A program made the position numbers and the translations under genes. Below, piece by piece: positions 1 to 8,769 of a DNA stretch of 64,000 nucleotides; within the stretch, counting starts at the first letter, position 1; the number at the start of each line of letters is the position of its first letter. This stretch comes from Pseudomonadota bacterium (GTDB taxonomy: Bacteria > Pseudomonadota > Gammaproteobacteria > Pseudomonadales > Pseudohongiellaceae), in assembly GCA_027621405.1 (NCBI GenBank), contig JAQCBT010000005.1:151245-215244 (forward strand). Direction: 5' to 3'. The notes under the pieces were generated by a model. The model ran no database searches. It was not told the DNA's origin and was given only the letters and a program-made list of their open reading frames with translations.

Positions 1-754
1 TGGGAATGTACAACGGCCGCTTGTCAAAGGTACGCACCACAGTGAGCCGCCAGCCGATAGTCTCCACTGTGCCCTCGATCTCCCGGTCCGGGGAACGAAT
101 CCAGTCACCAATGGCGAATGGCCGATCGAGATAGATCATGAGACCGCCAAAGAAATTGGACAGTAGATCCTGGGCAGCGAAACCTACTGCGATACCACCC
201 ACACCGCCGAAGGCCAGCAAGGCGGTGATTTCGATGCCGAATGTGGGTAAGGCGACGAGCGCGCCAGATATGATGACCGACAGTCGCAACAGCTTGGCCA
301 GGGCATGCAATGTGGTGGCATCTAGGGTGGACTCATCCTTTGCCGCGCCATCGTTTATGCGTTCCAGCAACCTGGCTTCGCCCAGGGAAATGAAACGCAC
401 CAGGAAATACATGATGAGGAAGATGAAGGTGAGCTGACGGATGATGCTCAGGTTCTGTATGGAGAACAACTCGGAATCGATATAGCCTTCGCTGATATCG
501 ACGGCCCACAACAACCCCATGATGAGGATGAACCAGCTGATGGGTTTATAGGCTGCATCAAACAGCGCGTCGTCCCACAGATTAGTGGTCTTGGCAAATT
601 GCCGTTGCAACACACCCAGCAGACGCAGGGCAACATAGCGACCGAACAGGGTCAGGGTGACAACGGCGAACAGCTCGATGCCCCACCCCATACTTCCCAT
701 GTTGTCGAGGGCCAGGGCTTGCTCCAGCCTCTCCAGCGTAGGTACTTCATCCAT
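1..754 (-). CDS. MscS-family mechanosensitive ion channel, partial (C-terminus beyond left edge)
   Basis: Small-conductance mechanosensitive channel family protein of the inner membrane, expected to release solutes on hypo-osmotic shock. Translating the minus strand from the ATG at 754 gives 251 residues with no stop before the edge. It has four to five hydrophobic segments (about residues 23-45, 72-88, 104-122, 155-172 and 176-200). The last is the Gly/Ala-rich pore helix typical of MscS (FGGVGGIAVGFAAQDLLSN), followed by the start of the beta domain (DRPFAIGDWI). The long N-terminal membrane region suggests a YbiO/YnaI-like rather than a minimal MscS. It begins 18 bases after the nagZ stop and is probably cotranscribed with it. 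Confidence 0.85.
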   Translation of the reverse strand, partial: MDEVPTLERLEQALALDNMGSMGWGIELFAVVTLTLFGRYVALRLLGVLQRQFAKTTNLWDDALFDAAYKPISWFILIMGLLWAVDISEGYIDSELFSIQNLSIIRQLTFIFLIMYFLVRFISLGEARLLERINDGAAKDESTLDATTLHALAKLLRLSVIISGALVALPTFGIEITALLAFGGVGGIAVGFAAQDLLSNFFGGLMIYLDRPFAIGDWIRSPDREIEGTVETIGWRLTVVRTFDKRPLYIP

Positions 755-772
755 CGATAGTGCCTCCGGGTC

Positions 773-1807
773 CTAACTCTGCAAGACCTGGAGTTCGAGG
801 AGCGCCTCGTTCCAGGAATCGCTATTGTACAGGTTTGCCAGCCCGGGTCGGGGAGTCCCGTGCAGATTGGCCAGGCGATGATTGCCTGGATGCTGGCAAG
901 CCTCCAGATAGTCGGCGATAGCCAGCGCCGCGTCCCGATCATTGCAGGCCAGTACCATATCGCAGCCTGCTGCAAGCGCCTTCTCGGCCCGTTGCACTGG
1001 GTCACCACTGGCATGGGCGGCCACCATACTCAGGTCATCGCTAAACACGACACCTTCGAAGCCGAGCTGCGTGCGTAATTTTTCCTGAATCCAGATCGTT
1101 GAGAAACCGGCACTCTCCGCGTCTATCTGCGGGTAGACGACATGGGCAGGCATCACTCCATCCAGTAAATTCACCAGGTTGGCGAAAACCTTGAAGTCGT
1201 TTTCCAGAATTTCTTCCGCGCTGCGTTCATCTCGCGGCAGGCTCACATGGGAGTCTGCCACCACCGTTCCATGACCCGGATAGTGCTTCCCGGTCGCGAT
1301 CATGCCGGCCTCATGCATGCCTTCAATATAGGCTGTGGCCAGGTCACAGACTGCCGTCACGCTGTCCGTGAACGCCCGCTCTGCGATTACTTCCGATTCC
1401 GGGTTATACAGATCGAGCACCGGGGCAAAGCTGAAGTCGAGCCCGTGGTACAGAATCTCGGAAGCCATGACCCAGCCATGCAGATGGGACAGCCGCCTGC
1501 CCTCTTCCGCGGATTCGGCATAGACTGAAGCAAGGCTGTGCAGTGGAGGCAGCTTCACGAACCCCTCGCGGAAGCGTTGTACCCTGCCACCCTCCTGGTC
1601 AACGGCAAGCAACAGTTGCGGATTGCACTGACGTATTTCACTAACCAGTATGCGCAGTTGTTCCGGGTCAGTGTAATTCCTGCTGAACAGGATCACGCCG
1701 CCCACTACCGAACGAGCTAGCAATTGTCGCTCGTCGTCGCTCAATCGCAGACCCTCGACATCCAGCATGAGGGCACCGGGAGAATACTTCACGTCGTTAA
1801 CTTTCAT
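773..1807 (-). CDS. nagZ: beta-N-acetylhexosaminidase NagZ (GH3)
   Basis: Cytoplasmic glycoside hydrolase family 3 enzyme that removes N-acetylglucosamine from GlcNAc-anhydroMurNAc-peptides in peptidoglycan recycling, which links it to AmpC induction in relatives. From the ATG at 1807 the protein has 344 residues, the usual NagZ length. The family signature KHYPGHG lies at 174-180, followed by DSH at 185-187 (catalytic His/Asp dyad), and FSDDLSM near 256-261 carries the nucleophilic Asp. The frame extends upstream to a TTG at 1849, but the ATG at 1807 is preceded by AAGAGAG and starts at the conserved N-terminus, so I prefer it. It is followed closely by the MscS-type gene. Confidence 0.95.
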   Translation of the reverse strand: MKVNDVKYSPGALMLDVEGLRLSDDERQLLARSVVGGVILFSRNYTDPEQLRILVSEIRQCNPQLLLAVDQEGGRVQRFREGFVKLPPLHSLASVYAESAEEGRRLSHLHGWVMASEILYHGLDFSFAPVLDLYNPESEVIAERAFTDSVTAVCDLATAYIEGMHEAGMIATGKHYPGHGTVVADSHVSLPRDERSAEEILENDFKVFANLVNLLDGVMPAHVVYPQIDAESAGFSTIWIQEKLRTQLGFEGVVFSDDLSMVAAHASGDPVQRAEKALAAGCDMVLACNDRDAALAIADYLEACQHPGNHRLANLHGTPRPGLANLYNSDSWNEALLELQVLQS

Positions 1808-2144
1808 CTGGTCTCTCTTCAGGGGCACGAAATTATTACCCATTAGCAAGGCTTAGCCAACCGCTGAAAAATCAAGTTTCTTCCTTGGTTCAAACAGTTA
1901 GCAATCAGTTTTAAATACGTCACTCAGCTTGTAACAATTTTCCTGTGAAAAATGCTTCCTTTTTGCGATTAATCCTCTCTATAGTTAGCACAGGGAGAGA
2001 TTCAGAATGGCAGCCAGACCACAACTGGCATGCACTAAAAATGAACGACAACACCCTCAACCCATTGCCTGCTTAACGGAGAACCTGAAGTCATAGTCAA
2101 CCAGAATACTCATTAGCAGAGTACAACAGCCAGGAGACACAGCC
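1808..2144. other. Intergenic region between divergent nagZ and DUF6763-like gene
   Basis: This 337-base stretch separates divergent genes and should hold the promoters of both. It is AT-rich around 1855-1985. A possible -10 (TATAGT, 1980-1985) faces the plus strand, but no convincing -35 lies at the right distance. A possible short reading frame at 2007-2096 is listed separately. I see no tRNA, repeat or terminator here. Confidence 0.5.
2007..2096 (+). CDS. Possible 29-residue peptide ORF upstream of DUF6763-like gene
   Basis: An ATG at 2007 opens 29 codons ending at TAG (2094-2096). A GGGAGAGA sequence lies at 1993-2000, a good Shine-Dalgarno distance, and a TATAGT hexamer sits about 22 bases before the start codon. 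The peptide begins MAARPQLACTKN, is basic, and has no membrane segment. It ends 48 bases before the next gene and could be a leader peptide, a small protein or chance. I do not recognise a family. Confidence 0.25.
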   Translation: MAARPQLACTKNERQHPQPIACLTENLKS

Positions 2145-2471
2145 ATGAACACACTCATGCCTGAGGTTTCCGCCTGGTATCAGGAAGTAATCAGCGGAAA
2201 CCTGTTTGAAGTCGTAGCCATCGACGATGCCAGCGGCACTATCGAGTATCAGACGATCGATGGAGAAGTCGGCGAGTACGAGCGAGCAAGCTGGCAGACC
2301 CTCATCATTGCTCCCGCCGAGGCGCCCGAAGACTGGCGCAGCCCTTACCAACTCAGCGCGGAAGACCAGGCCTACTCCGATCAGACATTCATTCCGGAAA
2401 ATTTCTCCCATCCCTTCGCGGATATCGAGCCGGACCTGATGGACCTCGGGGACGATTTCCAGATTCTCTAG
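2145..2471 (+). CDS. DUF6763-like small acidic protein of unknown function
   Basis: An acidic soluble protein of 108 residues with no signal peptide or membrane segment. The N-terminal half (residues 8-50) reads as a small beta fold with the pattern W-Y...G..FEVVAID...GTIEYQ..DGEV, followed by a Trp, which I associate with the DUF6763 family of short gammaproteobacterial proteins. The Asp/Pro-rich C-terminal half carries AEAPEDWRSPY. An AGGAG eight bases before the ATG supports the start. It lies upstream of lexA on the same strand but is separated by 259 bases and the lexA promoter, so it is probably a separate unit. The function is unknown. Confidence 0.75.
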   Translation: MNTLMPEVSAWYQEVISGNLFEVVAIDDASGTIEYQTIDGEVGEYERASWQTLIIAPAEAPEDWRSPYQLSAEDQAYSDQTFIPENFSHPFADIEPDLMDLGDDFQIL

Positions 2472-2576
2472 CCTTCAATTCACTACCCCAGTTCCATCCC
2501 CGGCTTGCCCCGGAAAGCTGGCGGCGCCCGAAATTGGTAGTTTCTGTCTGCTCATCGAAAAGTGTTAAAGAAACCT

Positions 2577-2603
2577 TTGCAACGTCAGATAACTGTATAT
2601 AAT
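2577..2603 (+). promoter_or_regulatory. lexA promoter (-35 TTGCAA, -10 TATAAT)
   Basis: The hexamer TTGCAA at 2577-2582 and a perfect TATAAT at 2598-2603 are separated by 15 bases, slightly short for sigma70. The -10 lies inside the SOS box, which fits repression by exclusion of RNA polymerase. The expected transcript leader is about 120 bases. Confidence 0.6.
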
Positions 2604-2608
2604 TACAG
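2593..2608 (+). promoter_or_regulatory. LexA-binding SOS box
   Basis: The 16 bases CTGTATATAATTACAG match the CTGT-N8-ACAG SOS operator with both half-sites perfect and an AT-only centre. The box overlaps the -10 hexamer 123 bases upstream of the lexA start, as expected for autorepression. I found no second box in this region by eye. Confidence 0.9.
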
Positions 2609-2730
2609 GTATCACTCGTCAGGTACCTGGCGCGGGCTATTCGGGACAGCATCGGGCCTGGCAGAAACAGAGCCGGCTGCCCTGCCCTGAATAGCACCAG
2701 CAAGCCGGGATCCTATACAGAGACAGGGCT

Positions 2731-3339
2731 ATGAACAAACTCACTACACGTCAGGAACAGATTCTCGACTACATCAAGAGCTACATGCAGGAAACCGGCT
2801 TTCCGCCAACCCGCTCTGAGATCGCCGAAGAGATGGGCTTCAAGTCGCCCAACGCCGCAGAGGAACACCTGCGGGCGCTAGCGCGCAAGGGCGCGATCGA
2901 GATGTTGCCCGGTACCTCACGGGGCATCAAGCTGCCCATCAATGAGCAGTTGGGATTACCGATCATCGGCCAGGTGGCTGCCGGAAGCCCTATCCTTGCC
3001 GAGGAATCCATCGACTCTTACTGCGAGATACCTCCAGACATGTTCAGCCCCGCTGCCGACTATCTGTTGACGGTCAAGGGTACCAGCATGGTGGACATCG
3101 GCATTTACGAGGATGACCTGCTGGCCGTGCACAAGACAGACCGAGCCAACAATGGCGACATAGTTGTGGCCCGTATCGAAGATGAGGTCACTGTGAAGCG
3201 GCTGGAGACGGGTCGTAGCAAGTACAAGCTACGACTGATTGCAGAAAACCCAGACTTCGAACCCATCGAAGTAGACCTGCGCAACCAGCAATTCAGTATC
3301 GAGGGTATCAGTGTCGGAGTGATCCGGCGAAATATCTAG
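2731..3339 (+). CDS. lexA: SOS response repressor LexA
   Basis: Transcriptional repressor of the DNA damage response that self-cleaves when bound to RecA filaments. It has 202 residues, exactly the usual length. The winged-helix DNA-binding domain occupies residues 1-70 ([10 protein letters not shown]; recognition helix near [12 protein letters not shown]). The cleavage site Ala84-Gly85 lies in QVAAGSP, and the Ser119/Lys156 dyad lies in GTSM and VTVKRL; numbering matches E. coli. Residues 118 and 121 are Thr and Val where the common motif is GMSMKD. The gene is preceded by a perfect SOS box and appears monocistronic. No sulA-like gene follows, and topA converges from downstream. Confidence 0.98.
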   Translation: MNKLTTRQEQILDYIKSYMQETGFPPTRSEIAEEMGFKSPNAAEEHLRALARKGAIEMLPGTSRGIKLPINEQLGLPIIGQVAAGSPILAEESIDSYCEIPPDMFSPAADYLLTVKGTSMVDIGIYEDDLLAVHKTDRANNGDIVVARIEDEVTVKRLETGRSKYKLRLIAENPDFEPIEVDLRNQQFSIEGISVGVIRRNI

Positions 3340-3399
3340 CCGGCATTGGACATTGTGGTGGCGACGCAGTCTGGCGTGAGTATGTGTGATGCCTGACCC

Positions 3400-3444
3400 C
3401 GTAGCTAACAGGAAAATCTTTGGGACAGGAACGTAGCTAACAGG
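3400..3444. repeat. Pair of 13-base direct repeats in the lexA-topA spacer
   Basis: CGTAGCTAACAGG occurs at 3400-3412 and again at 3432-3444, 32 bases apart. Further along the same spacer, a related pair AAGGCCATAATAAA / AAGGCCACAATAAA lies at about 3512-3540. No function is evident; the repeats may be slippage products. Confidence 0.6.
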
Positions 3445-3536
3445 GTTTGATCGGTACGAGCAGGTTCAATTGAATCGAACTTGAGTCGGATCGAGCCTGA
3501 GCCCGAAGCGCAAGGCCATAATAAACAAGGCCACAA

Positions 3537-3570
3537 TAAAAAAGGAGCCAGGTTAAAGCAAACCTAGCTC
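3537..3570 (-). terminator. Intrinsic terminator of topA
   Basis: On the minus strand GAGCTAGGTT (3570-3561) pairs with AACCTGGCTC (3554-3545) across a 6-base loop. This gives a 10-pair stem with one G-U wobble, followed directly by CTTTTTTATT. The 5' arm includes the topA stop codon (TAG at 3566-3564). It is a textbook rho-independent terminator. Confidence 0.85.
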
Positions 3571-6242
3571 TTCTTCTTTGTTGCCTTCTTCTTCGCCTTT
3601 TTCTTGGCGGGCTTCTTCTCGGGCTGCGTGATTTCCCACTTGCCGTCGTTATAGTAGGCTTTCCAGCCAGTAGCCTTCTTGTCTACCTCAGTCTGTACGT
3701 ATTGCTCCTTGGTCTTGCGGCTATAGCGCACCATGGCCTTGTTGCCTTCATCGTCCTCTGTGGGCGCGCTGAAGAGAAATTCGTACTTCGGATCGATCTC
3801 GTCCTTGTGAGCAAGCAATTCCTCTACCAGTGGTGCCCTCGTCTCCCGATTCTTCGGGAATTGACTGGCTGCCAGGAACAGGCCGGACGCGCCATCACGC
3901 AGGATATAGTGGTCATCCACCGTCTCGCAGGCAAGCTCTGGCATGGGCACCGGATCCATCTTTGGTGGTGCAGGCTGACCGTTGCGCAGTAGCTTGCGCG
4001 TATTCTTGCAGGACTCACTGGTGCAGCCGAAGTATTTACCGAAGCGACCCGTCTTGAGTTGCATGTCGGACCCACACTTGTCGCATTCGATCAAGGGACC
4101 ATCATAACCGCGGATCTTGAATTGCCCTTCTTCCACTTCGTACCCTGCACAATCGGGATTACGACCACAGACATGGAGCTTGCGACCTTCATCGATGAGG
4201 TAGGAGTCCATGGCGGTGTTGCAGATGGCGCAGCGTCGCTTGTGACGCAGCTGTATATTTTCCTGCTCTTCGGCCTCTTCGGCACTGTCCGTGCGAATCG
4301 CTTCCTCACCCGGAGTCAGGTTGATCGTGCTCTTGCAACGTTCTTTCGGCGGCAGGGAATAGCCTGAACAGCCCAGGAACACACCAGTCGATGCGGTGCG
4401 TATCTGCATATGACGGCCACACTTGGGACACTTGATGTCTGTGTCTGTGGGATTATTCTCACGCATGCCACCATCGGCGGCTTCCGCAGCGGCCAGCTGA
4501 CTGGTGAAGCTCTCGTAGAAATCATCCAGCAGCTTCTTCCAGTTCGTGCTGCCTTCGGCGACCTCGTCCAGGGAATCTTCCATCTTGGCCGTGAAATCGT
4601 AGTCCATGAGATCGCTGAAGCTCTCGATGAGTCGCTCGGCGACGATGTCTCCCATCTTCAGGGCATAGAAACGCTTGTTCTCGACCTTTACGTAACCGCG
4701 ATCCTGGATTGTGGATATGATAGAGGCATAGGTTGAGGGTCGACCGATGTCCCGCTTCTCCAGTTCCTTGACCAGGCTCGCCTCGGTAAACCTTGGGGGT
4801 GGCTTGGTAAAGTTCTGGAACGGATCCAGCTTGTCCAACCGCAACTTCTCGCCAACCTCTACCTCTGGCAATACCACGTCTTCCTCTTTTGAAGGCATAA
4901 CCCTGAGATAACCGTCGAACTGCATGATGCGACCTTTGGTACGCAACTCGAATCTGTCGGCGGCAATGGTGATGCTGCTGCTCAGGTAACGGGCGGGTGG
5001 CATCTGGCAGGCCACGAAGAATTTCCAGATCAGGTCATAGAGGCGAATGGCATCCTGCTCCATGCCCATGAGCTTGTTAGGCATCATCTTCACGTCACTG
5101 GGGCGAATAGCCTCGTGCGCTTCCTGTGCTCCCTCTTTCGAGCTGTATTGCAGGGGCTTCTCGGGCAGGTACTCCTTGCCGAACTTTTTCTCGATGTAGT
5201 CTCGACACATGGCAATGGAGTCATTGCTCAGGTGGGTGGAATCCGTACGCATATAGGTAATGTAGCCGGCCTCATACAGCCGCTGGGCCATGAGCATGGT
5301 CTTCTTGACCCCAAAGCCAAGCCGGGTGCTGGCGGCCTGTTGCAGTGTAGACGTAATCAGTGGCGGTCTCGGCTTTGACGAGGTTGGCCGGTCTTCGCGC
5401 TTCGACACCTTGTACTCGGCGGCATTGAGAATGGCCAGCGCGGCATCAGTGGCTTGCTTGCTGGTTGGGCGGAAGTTCTCACCGTCTTCCCGAACTACCT
5501 GGCAACGTAATTTCGCATTCTTGTCGGTGGCGAGATCGCCATACACTTCCCAGAATTCTTCGGGAATAAATGCCCGGATCTCCTGCTCGCGCTCAACCAC
5601 CAGGCGTACCGCAACCGATTGCACTCGCCCGGCAGACAGGCCACGGGCTACCTTGGCCCACAACAAGGGCGAGACCATGAACCCCACGATGCGATCAAGG
5701 AAACGCCGCGCCTGCTGGGCTTCTACATAGCGCATGTCCAGTTCACCGGGTTCAGAGAAGGCCTCGGTGATGGCACGCTTGGTGATCTCATTGAATACAA
5801 CCCGCTTGTAGCGATCGGGATCACCGCCAATAGCCTCCTTCAGATGCCAGGCAATGGCCTCTCCTTCGCGGTCAAGGTCGGTGGCGAGATAGATATTGTC
5901 AGCATCCTTTGCGAGCTTCTTCAGCTCGGCGACGACTTTTTCCTTGCCAGGCAGAATCTGGTAGTTGGCCTTCCACGCATGATCCGGGTCGATACCCATG
6001 CGGGTAACCAGTTGCTCCTTGGCCTTCTTCTCTTTATAGGCAATCTTTTCTTCCGGCTTCATCTTGCGGGTGCGTGCTGCCGCCGCCGCCCTGGCCTTGG
6101 TGTCGATAGGCTTCTTGTTGCCGCTGGTAGGCAGATCGCGGATGTGTCCGACGCTGGATTTCACCACGAACTCGGGGCCGAGATACTTGTTTATGGTCTT
6201 TGCCTTCGCGGGAGACTCGACGATTACCAGTGATTTGGACAT
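3564..6242 (-). CDS. topA: DNA topoisomerase I (type IA)
   Basis: Relaxes negatively supercoiled DNA through a transient 5'-phosphotyrosine link. The protein has 892 residues, close to the 865 of E. coli. The TOPRIM domain begins at [14 protein letters not shown] (4-17) and its acidic triad region is TDLDREGEA (121-129). The active-site Tyr is residue 330 in ITYMRTDST. Three C-terminal zinc-ribbon-like Cys4 motifs follow ([24 protein letters not shown]), and the protein ends in a lysine/alanine-rich tail. The gene has its own sigma70-type promoter, a leader hairpin and an intrinsic terminator, so it is probably monocistronic. It converges on lexA. Confidence 0.98.
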   Translation of the reverse strand: MSKSLVIVESPAKAKTINKYLGPEFVVKSSVGHIRDLPTSGNKKPIDTKARAAAAARTRKMKPEEKIAYKEKKAKEQLVTRMGIDPDHAWKANYQILPGKEKVVAELKKLAKDADNIYLATDLDREGEAIAWHLKEAIGGDPDRYKRVVFNEITKRAITEAFSEPGELDMRYVEAQQARRFLDRIVGFMVSPLLWAKVARGLSAGRVQSVAVRLVVEREQEIRAFIPEEFWEVYGDLATDKNAKLRCQVVREDGENFRPTSKQATDAALAILNAAEYKVSKREDRPTSSKPRPPLITSTLQQAASTRLGFGVKKTMLMAQRLYEAGYITYMRTDSTHLSNDSIAMCRDYIEKKFGKEYLPEKPLQYSSKEGAQEAHEAIRPSDVKMMPNKLMGMEQDAIRLYDLIWKFFVACQMPPARYLSSSITIAADRFELRTKGRIMQFDGYLRVMPSKEEDVVLPEVEVGEKLRLDKLDPFQNFTKPPPRFTEASLVKELEKRDIGRPSTYASIISTIQDRGYVKVENKRFYALKMGDIVAERLIESFSDLMDYDFTAKMEDSLDEVAEGSTNWKKLLDDFYESFTSQLAAAEAADGGMRENNPTDTDIKCPKCGRHMQIRTASTGVFLGCSGYSLPPKERCKSTINLTPGEEAIRTDSAEEAEEQENIQLRHKRRCAICNTAMDSYLIDEGRKLHVCGRNPDCAGYEVEEGQFKIRGYDGPLIECDKCGSDMQLKTGRFGKYFGCTSESCKNTRKLLRNGQPAPPKMDPVPMPELACETVDDHYILRDGASGLFLAASQFPKNRETRAPLVEELLAHKDEIDPKYEFLFSAPTEDDEGNKAMVRYSRKTKEQYVQTEVDKKATGWKAYYNDGKWEITQPEKKPAKKKAKKKATKKKS

Positions 6243-6282
6243 TCTTACCTACTGACTGACCTGCATAAAATGACTGTTGGTG

Positions 6283-6303
6283 GCTGCCCGGGTAGCGGGC
6301 AGC
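6283..6303 (-). promoter_or_regulatory. Hairpin in the topA 5' leader
   Basis: GCTGCCCG and CGGGCAGC form a perfect 8-pair, GC-rich stem with a 5-base loop. It lies about 40 bases upstream of the topA start codon and immediately downstream of the predicted transcription start. It could stabilise the mRNA or modulate initiation; the role is inferred only from position. Confidence 0.5.
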
Positions 6304-6308
6304 GCACA

Positions 6309-6337
6309 TATATAAGGGCAAGATTGCCAGCGGTCAA
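6309..6337 (-). promoter_or_regulatory. Sigma70 promoter of topA
   Basis: On the minus strand TTGACC (6337-6332) and TATATA (6314-6309) are separated by exactly 17 bases. This is one of the clearest sigma70-type promoters in the window and puts the transcript start roughly 60 bases upstream of the topA ATG. Confidence 0.75.
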
Positions 6338-6596
6338 GCCCGGCTTCACCAGACCCGCAGCCATACCTTGCCGTGGGGCACCCCTGCAAGCCAGAGAATA
6401 TGCGGCCTGTAGAGGGGTTTCTCTAGAGTTTAGGCAGTGCTCAAAAGTTTTTCCAAGAATTGGCGGATCGAATACAAAAAAGAAATCCGTTCCCGGTTGC
6501 ACTTCCGTGAAACCGGGAAAAGCTTTGAGTTCTGAATTTTGATCGAGGTGCCACTAATAAGTGCCAAGTGTCACCGATTAGGGCTTTCTGGAAATA

Positions 6597-6624
6597 GCGG
6601 GCAGTGCTTGTTATGACTGCCCGC
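6597..6624 (-). terminator. Candidate terminator of ilvE
   Basis: GCGGGCAGT and ACTGCCCGC form a perfect 9-pair stem with a 10-base loop, beginning 15 bases past the ilvE stop. The following minus-strand sequence (TATTTCC) is only weakly U-rich, so termination may be inefficient or factor-assisted. Confidence 0.5.
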
Positions 6625-6638
6625 AGAGAGCCTACGCG

Positions 6639-7691
6639 CTAGATTTCAACTTCGTGCAACCAGCCGAATCTGTCTTCGCGGTCACCTTTCTGCAATTCGA
6701 CAAGACTGTCGTAGACCTTCTGCATTACCGGCCCCACGGTCTTTCCGTCCTTGTGAATCACGTGCCATTCGTCATCGAAATAGATTCTTCCCACAGGCGA
6801 CAATACCGCTGCCGTTCCGCAGGCACCCATTTCCTCGAACTGGTCGATCTCGGTACGCAGTTCGATTGGTCGTTCTTCCGTCTTCATGCCCAGTTCAGTG
6901 CGAGCGATCTCCATGATGGAGCGACGGGTGATACTTGGCAGGATGGCCCGGGAAGCCGGGGTGACCAGTGTGCCGTCCTTCATCACGATGATGATATTGG
7001 CCGACCCTGCCTCGTCGATGAAACGACCTTCTGCAGAATCCAGATACAGGGCCTCATTGGCGCCCAATTCCTGCGCCTTGCGAGTTGCCAGTAATCCGCC
7101 TGCGTAGTTCGCACCCACCTTGAAACTGCCGGTGCCTTTCGGTGCAGCCCGGTCCATACCAGAGACTGCGAGGCTGATAACCGCCAGTCCTGCTTCTTTA
7201 TAGTAGGGTCCTACCGGTGATACAAACACCCGAAACTCGAACTGACGGGCCGGCTTGAGGCCCAGATTCTCGCCGACACCGATCAACATGGGTCGGATAT
7301 ACAGCGAGGCGCCCGAGCCATAGGGAGGTATCCAGGCATAATTTGCCCGCACTGCCTCTTCGACGCCACGCATGAACAGCTCGCGAGGCACTTCCGGCAT
7401 GAGCAACCGGGTTGCAGCATCGTTCATGCGCTGGCTGTTGAGATCTGGTCGGAATAACAGGATTCGGCCATCTTCAGCCGTCTGCGCCTTCATGCCTTCG
7501 AAACATTGCTGGGCATAGTGCAGTGCTGGCGCACCCTCGTGCACTGCAATATGATCATCGCTCACCAGCGCGCCTTCACCCCATTCTCCATCGCGATGAA
7601 TCGCGGAGAATCGAAAATCCGTTTTTACATACTGGAATCCGAGTTCGGACCAGTTGAGTTCTTTCTTGCTGACTTTGGCGTCCAATTTCAA
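6639..7691 (-). CDS. ilvE: Branched-chain amino acid aminotransferase
   Basis: PLP-dependent fold-type IV aminotransferase that performs the last step of Leu, Ile and Val synthesis. It has about 350 residues and resembles the longer BCAT type shared with eukaryotes. The PLP lysine is near residue 191 (GTGSFKVGANYAGG); the conserved QQCFEGMKA lies at 61-69 and YIRPMLIG at 131-138. There is no ATG near the N-terminus. The frame opens with TTG at 7691, and a second TTG at 7685 has AGGA at a better distance, so translation may start there (348 residues). It is transcribed divergently from tatD and is not clustered with other ilv genes here. Confidence 0.95.
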   Translation of the reverse strand: MKLDAKVSKKELNWSELGFQYVKTDFRFSAIHRDGEWGEGALVSDDHIAVHEGAPALHYAQQCFEGMKAQTAEDGRILLFRPDLNSQRMNDAATRLLMPEVPRELFMRGVEEAVRANYAWIPPYGSGASLYIRPMLIGVGENLGLKPARQFEFRVFVSPVGPYYKEAGLAVISLAVSGMDRAAPKGTGSFKVGANYAGGLLATRKAQELGANEALYLDSAEGRFIDEAGSANIIIVMKDGTLVTPASRAILPSITRRSIMEIARTELGMKTEERPIELRTEIDQFEEMGACGTAAVLSPVGRIYFDDEWHVIHKDGKTVGPVMQKVYDSLVELQKGDREDRFGWLHEVEI

Positions 7692-7820
7692 ATCCTGCGT
7701 CTTGTTTGAAGCGGCCGTTATTATCGGACAAGTCCTGAAGAATAACCAGATGGTGGGAACTGGCCCTCCCCCGGAGCTTCAGTTAGACTCACGCCCTTTT
7801 CCATACCCCGCAGCAGCTTC

Positions 7821-8612
7821 ATGGACCTCATCGATATTGGCGCAAATCTTACTCACGAGTCATTCCAGCATGACTTCGAGGAAGTAATCGAGACATCGCG
7901 CGATGCAGGCATCGTTCATATTATCCTCACCGGCACCGATCTCCCCACCAGTGAAGCGGCACGCAACATGGCAATTGAGCGGCCCGGATTCTTCAGCAGC
8001 ACGGTTGGCTTCCATCCACACATCGCGAAAGACGTCAGCAATACCGACCTCGAGGCCCAGGCAGTCCTGGCCAGGGCGCCGGAAGTCGTAGCCATCGGCG
8101 AGACCGGTCTCGACTACAACCGTAACTTCTCCCCCGCCGCCGACCAGCTTCGGGTCTTCGAACGGCAAATGGATCTGGCGGTGGAAACCCGCAAGCCGGT
8201 ATTCCTGCACCAGAGGGACGCACACGAGGATTTTGTAAGAATACTGCGCAAGTATCGCCCCCAACTTAGCGGCGGGGTTGTGCACTGCTTTACCGATTCC
8301 GCGCAGGCGCTGGAAGATTATCTGGAACTGGACATGTACATTGGTATAACGGGGTGGATCTGCGATGAGAGACGAGGGCTGGAGTTGCAGGCCCTGGTCA
8401 AGCGGATACCGGACGATCGACTGCTGATCGAGACCGACGCACCCTACCTGCTGCCCCGCAGCCTCGAGCCGAAACCGAAAAACCGACGTAATGAACCGCG
8501 CTTTTTGACCGAAGTATTAAGGGTAGTAGCCCGATGCCGCGAGCAACCGCAAACAGAGGTAGCCCGCCACAGTTGCCAGAATAGCCGTCAGCTATTCGGG
8601 ATTGGGAACTAG
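7821..8612 (+). CDS. tatD: TatD family metal-dependent DNase
   Basis: Metal-dependent hydrolase of the TatD family with 3'-5' exonuclease activity in characterised members, proposed to act in DNA repair or RNA quality control. It has 263 residues with TIM-barrel ligands in the expected order: Glu94 in GETGLD, His130, His155 in VVHCFTD, and Asp206 in IETDAPYLLPR. The N-terminus reads DIGANLT rather than the DSHCHL of YcfH/YjjV paralogues, which points to TatD itself. GWICDERRG (179-186) is also TatD-specific. There are no tatABC genes nearby. The Shine-Dalgarno before the ATG is weak. Confidence 0.95.
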   Translation: MDLIDIGANLTHESFQHDFEEVIETSRDAGIVHIILTGTDLPTSEAARNMAIERPGFFSSTVGFHPHIAKDVSNTDLEAQAVLARAPEVVAIGETGLDYNRNFSPAADQLRVFERQMDLAVETRKPVFLHQRDAHEDFVRILRKYRPQLSGGVVHCFTDSAQALEDYLELDMYIGITGWICDERRGLELQALVKRIPDDRLLIETDAPYLLPRSLEPKPKNRRNEPRFLTEVLRVVARCREQPQTEVARHSCQNSRQLFGIGN

Positions 8613-8769
8613 CGCCCGTTGCCGAATTTTCGGCGGGTATACTTTTCAGAGAATTTTGCTATATTTTATAACCACTTGAACGGGGTCTTGGGAGTTTTCC
8701 CTTACCAGCTCCTGAGTACAGGAACAGGAAGGGTCTGTCTCGCAGGCAGCTGTCTCGGCGGAGAATCTG

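Larger units (their letters stand above)
6243..6638. other. Gene-free region between ilvE and topA
   Basis: This 396-base region holds, on the minus strand, the candidate ilvE terminator (6597-6624) and the topA promoter and leader hairpin (6283-6337). The middle part (about 6340-6590) shows no credible gene; its open frames lack start signals and family resemblance. Confidence 0.6.

Noticed and set aside
6270..6542. Plus- and minus-strand frames in the ilvE-topA gap
   Set aside because: They lie across the topA promoter and hairpin, lack Shine-Dalgarno signals and encode no recognisable protein.
8619..8650. GCCGAATTTTCGGC hairpin after tatD as a terminator
   Set aside because: The stem is short with a minimal loop and the following T-run is interrupted; evidence is too weak to annotate.
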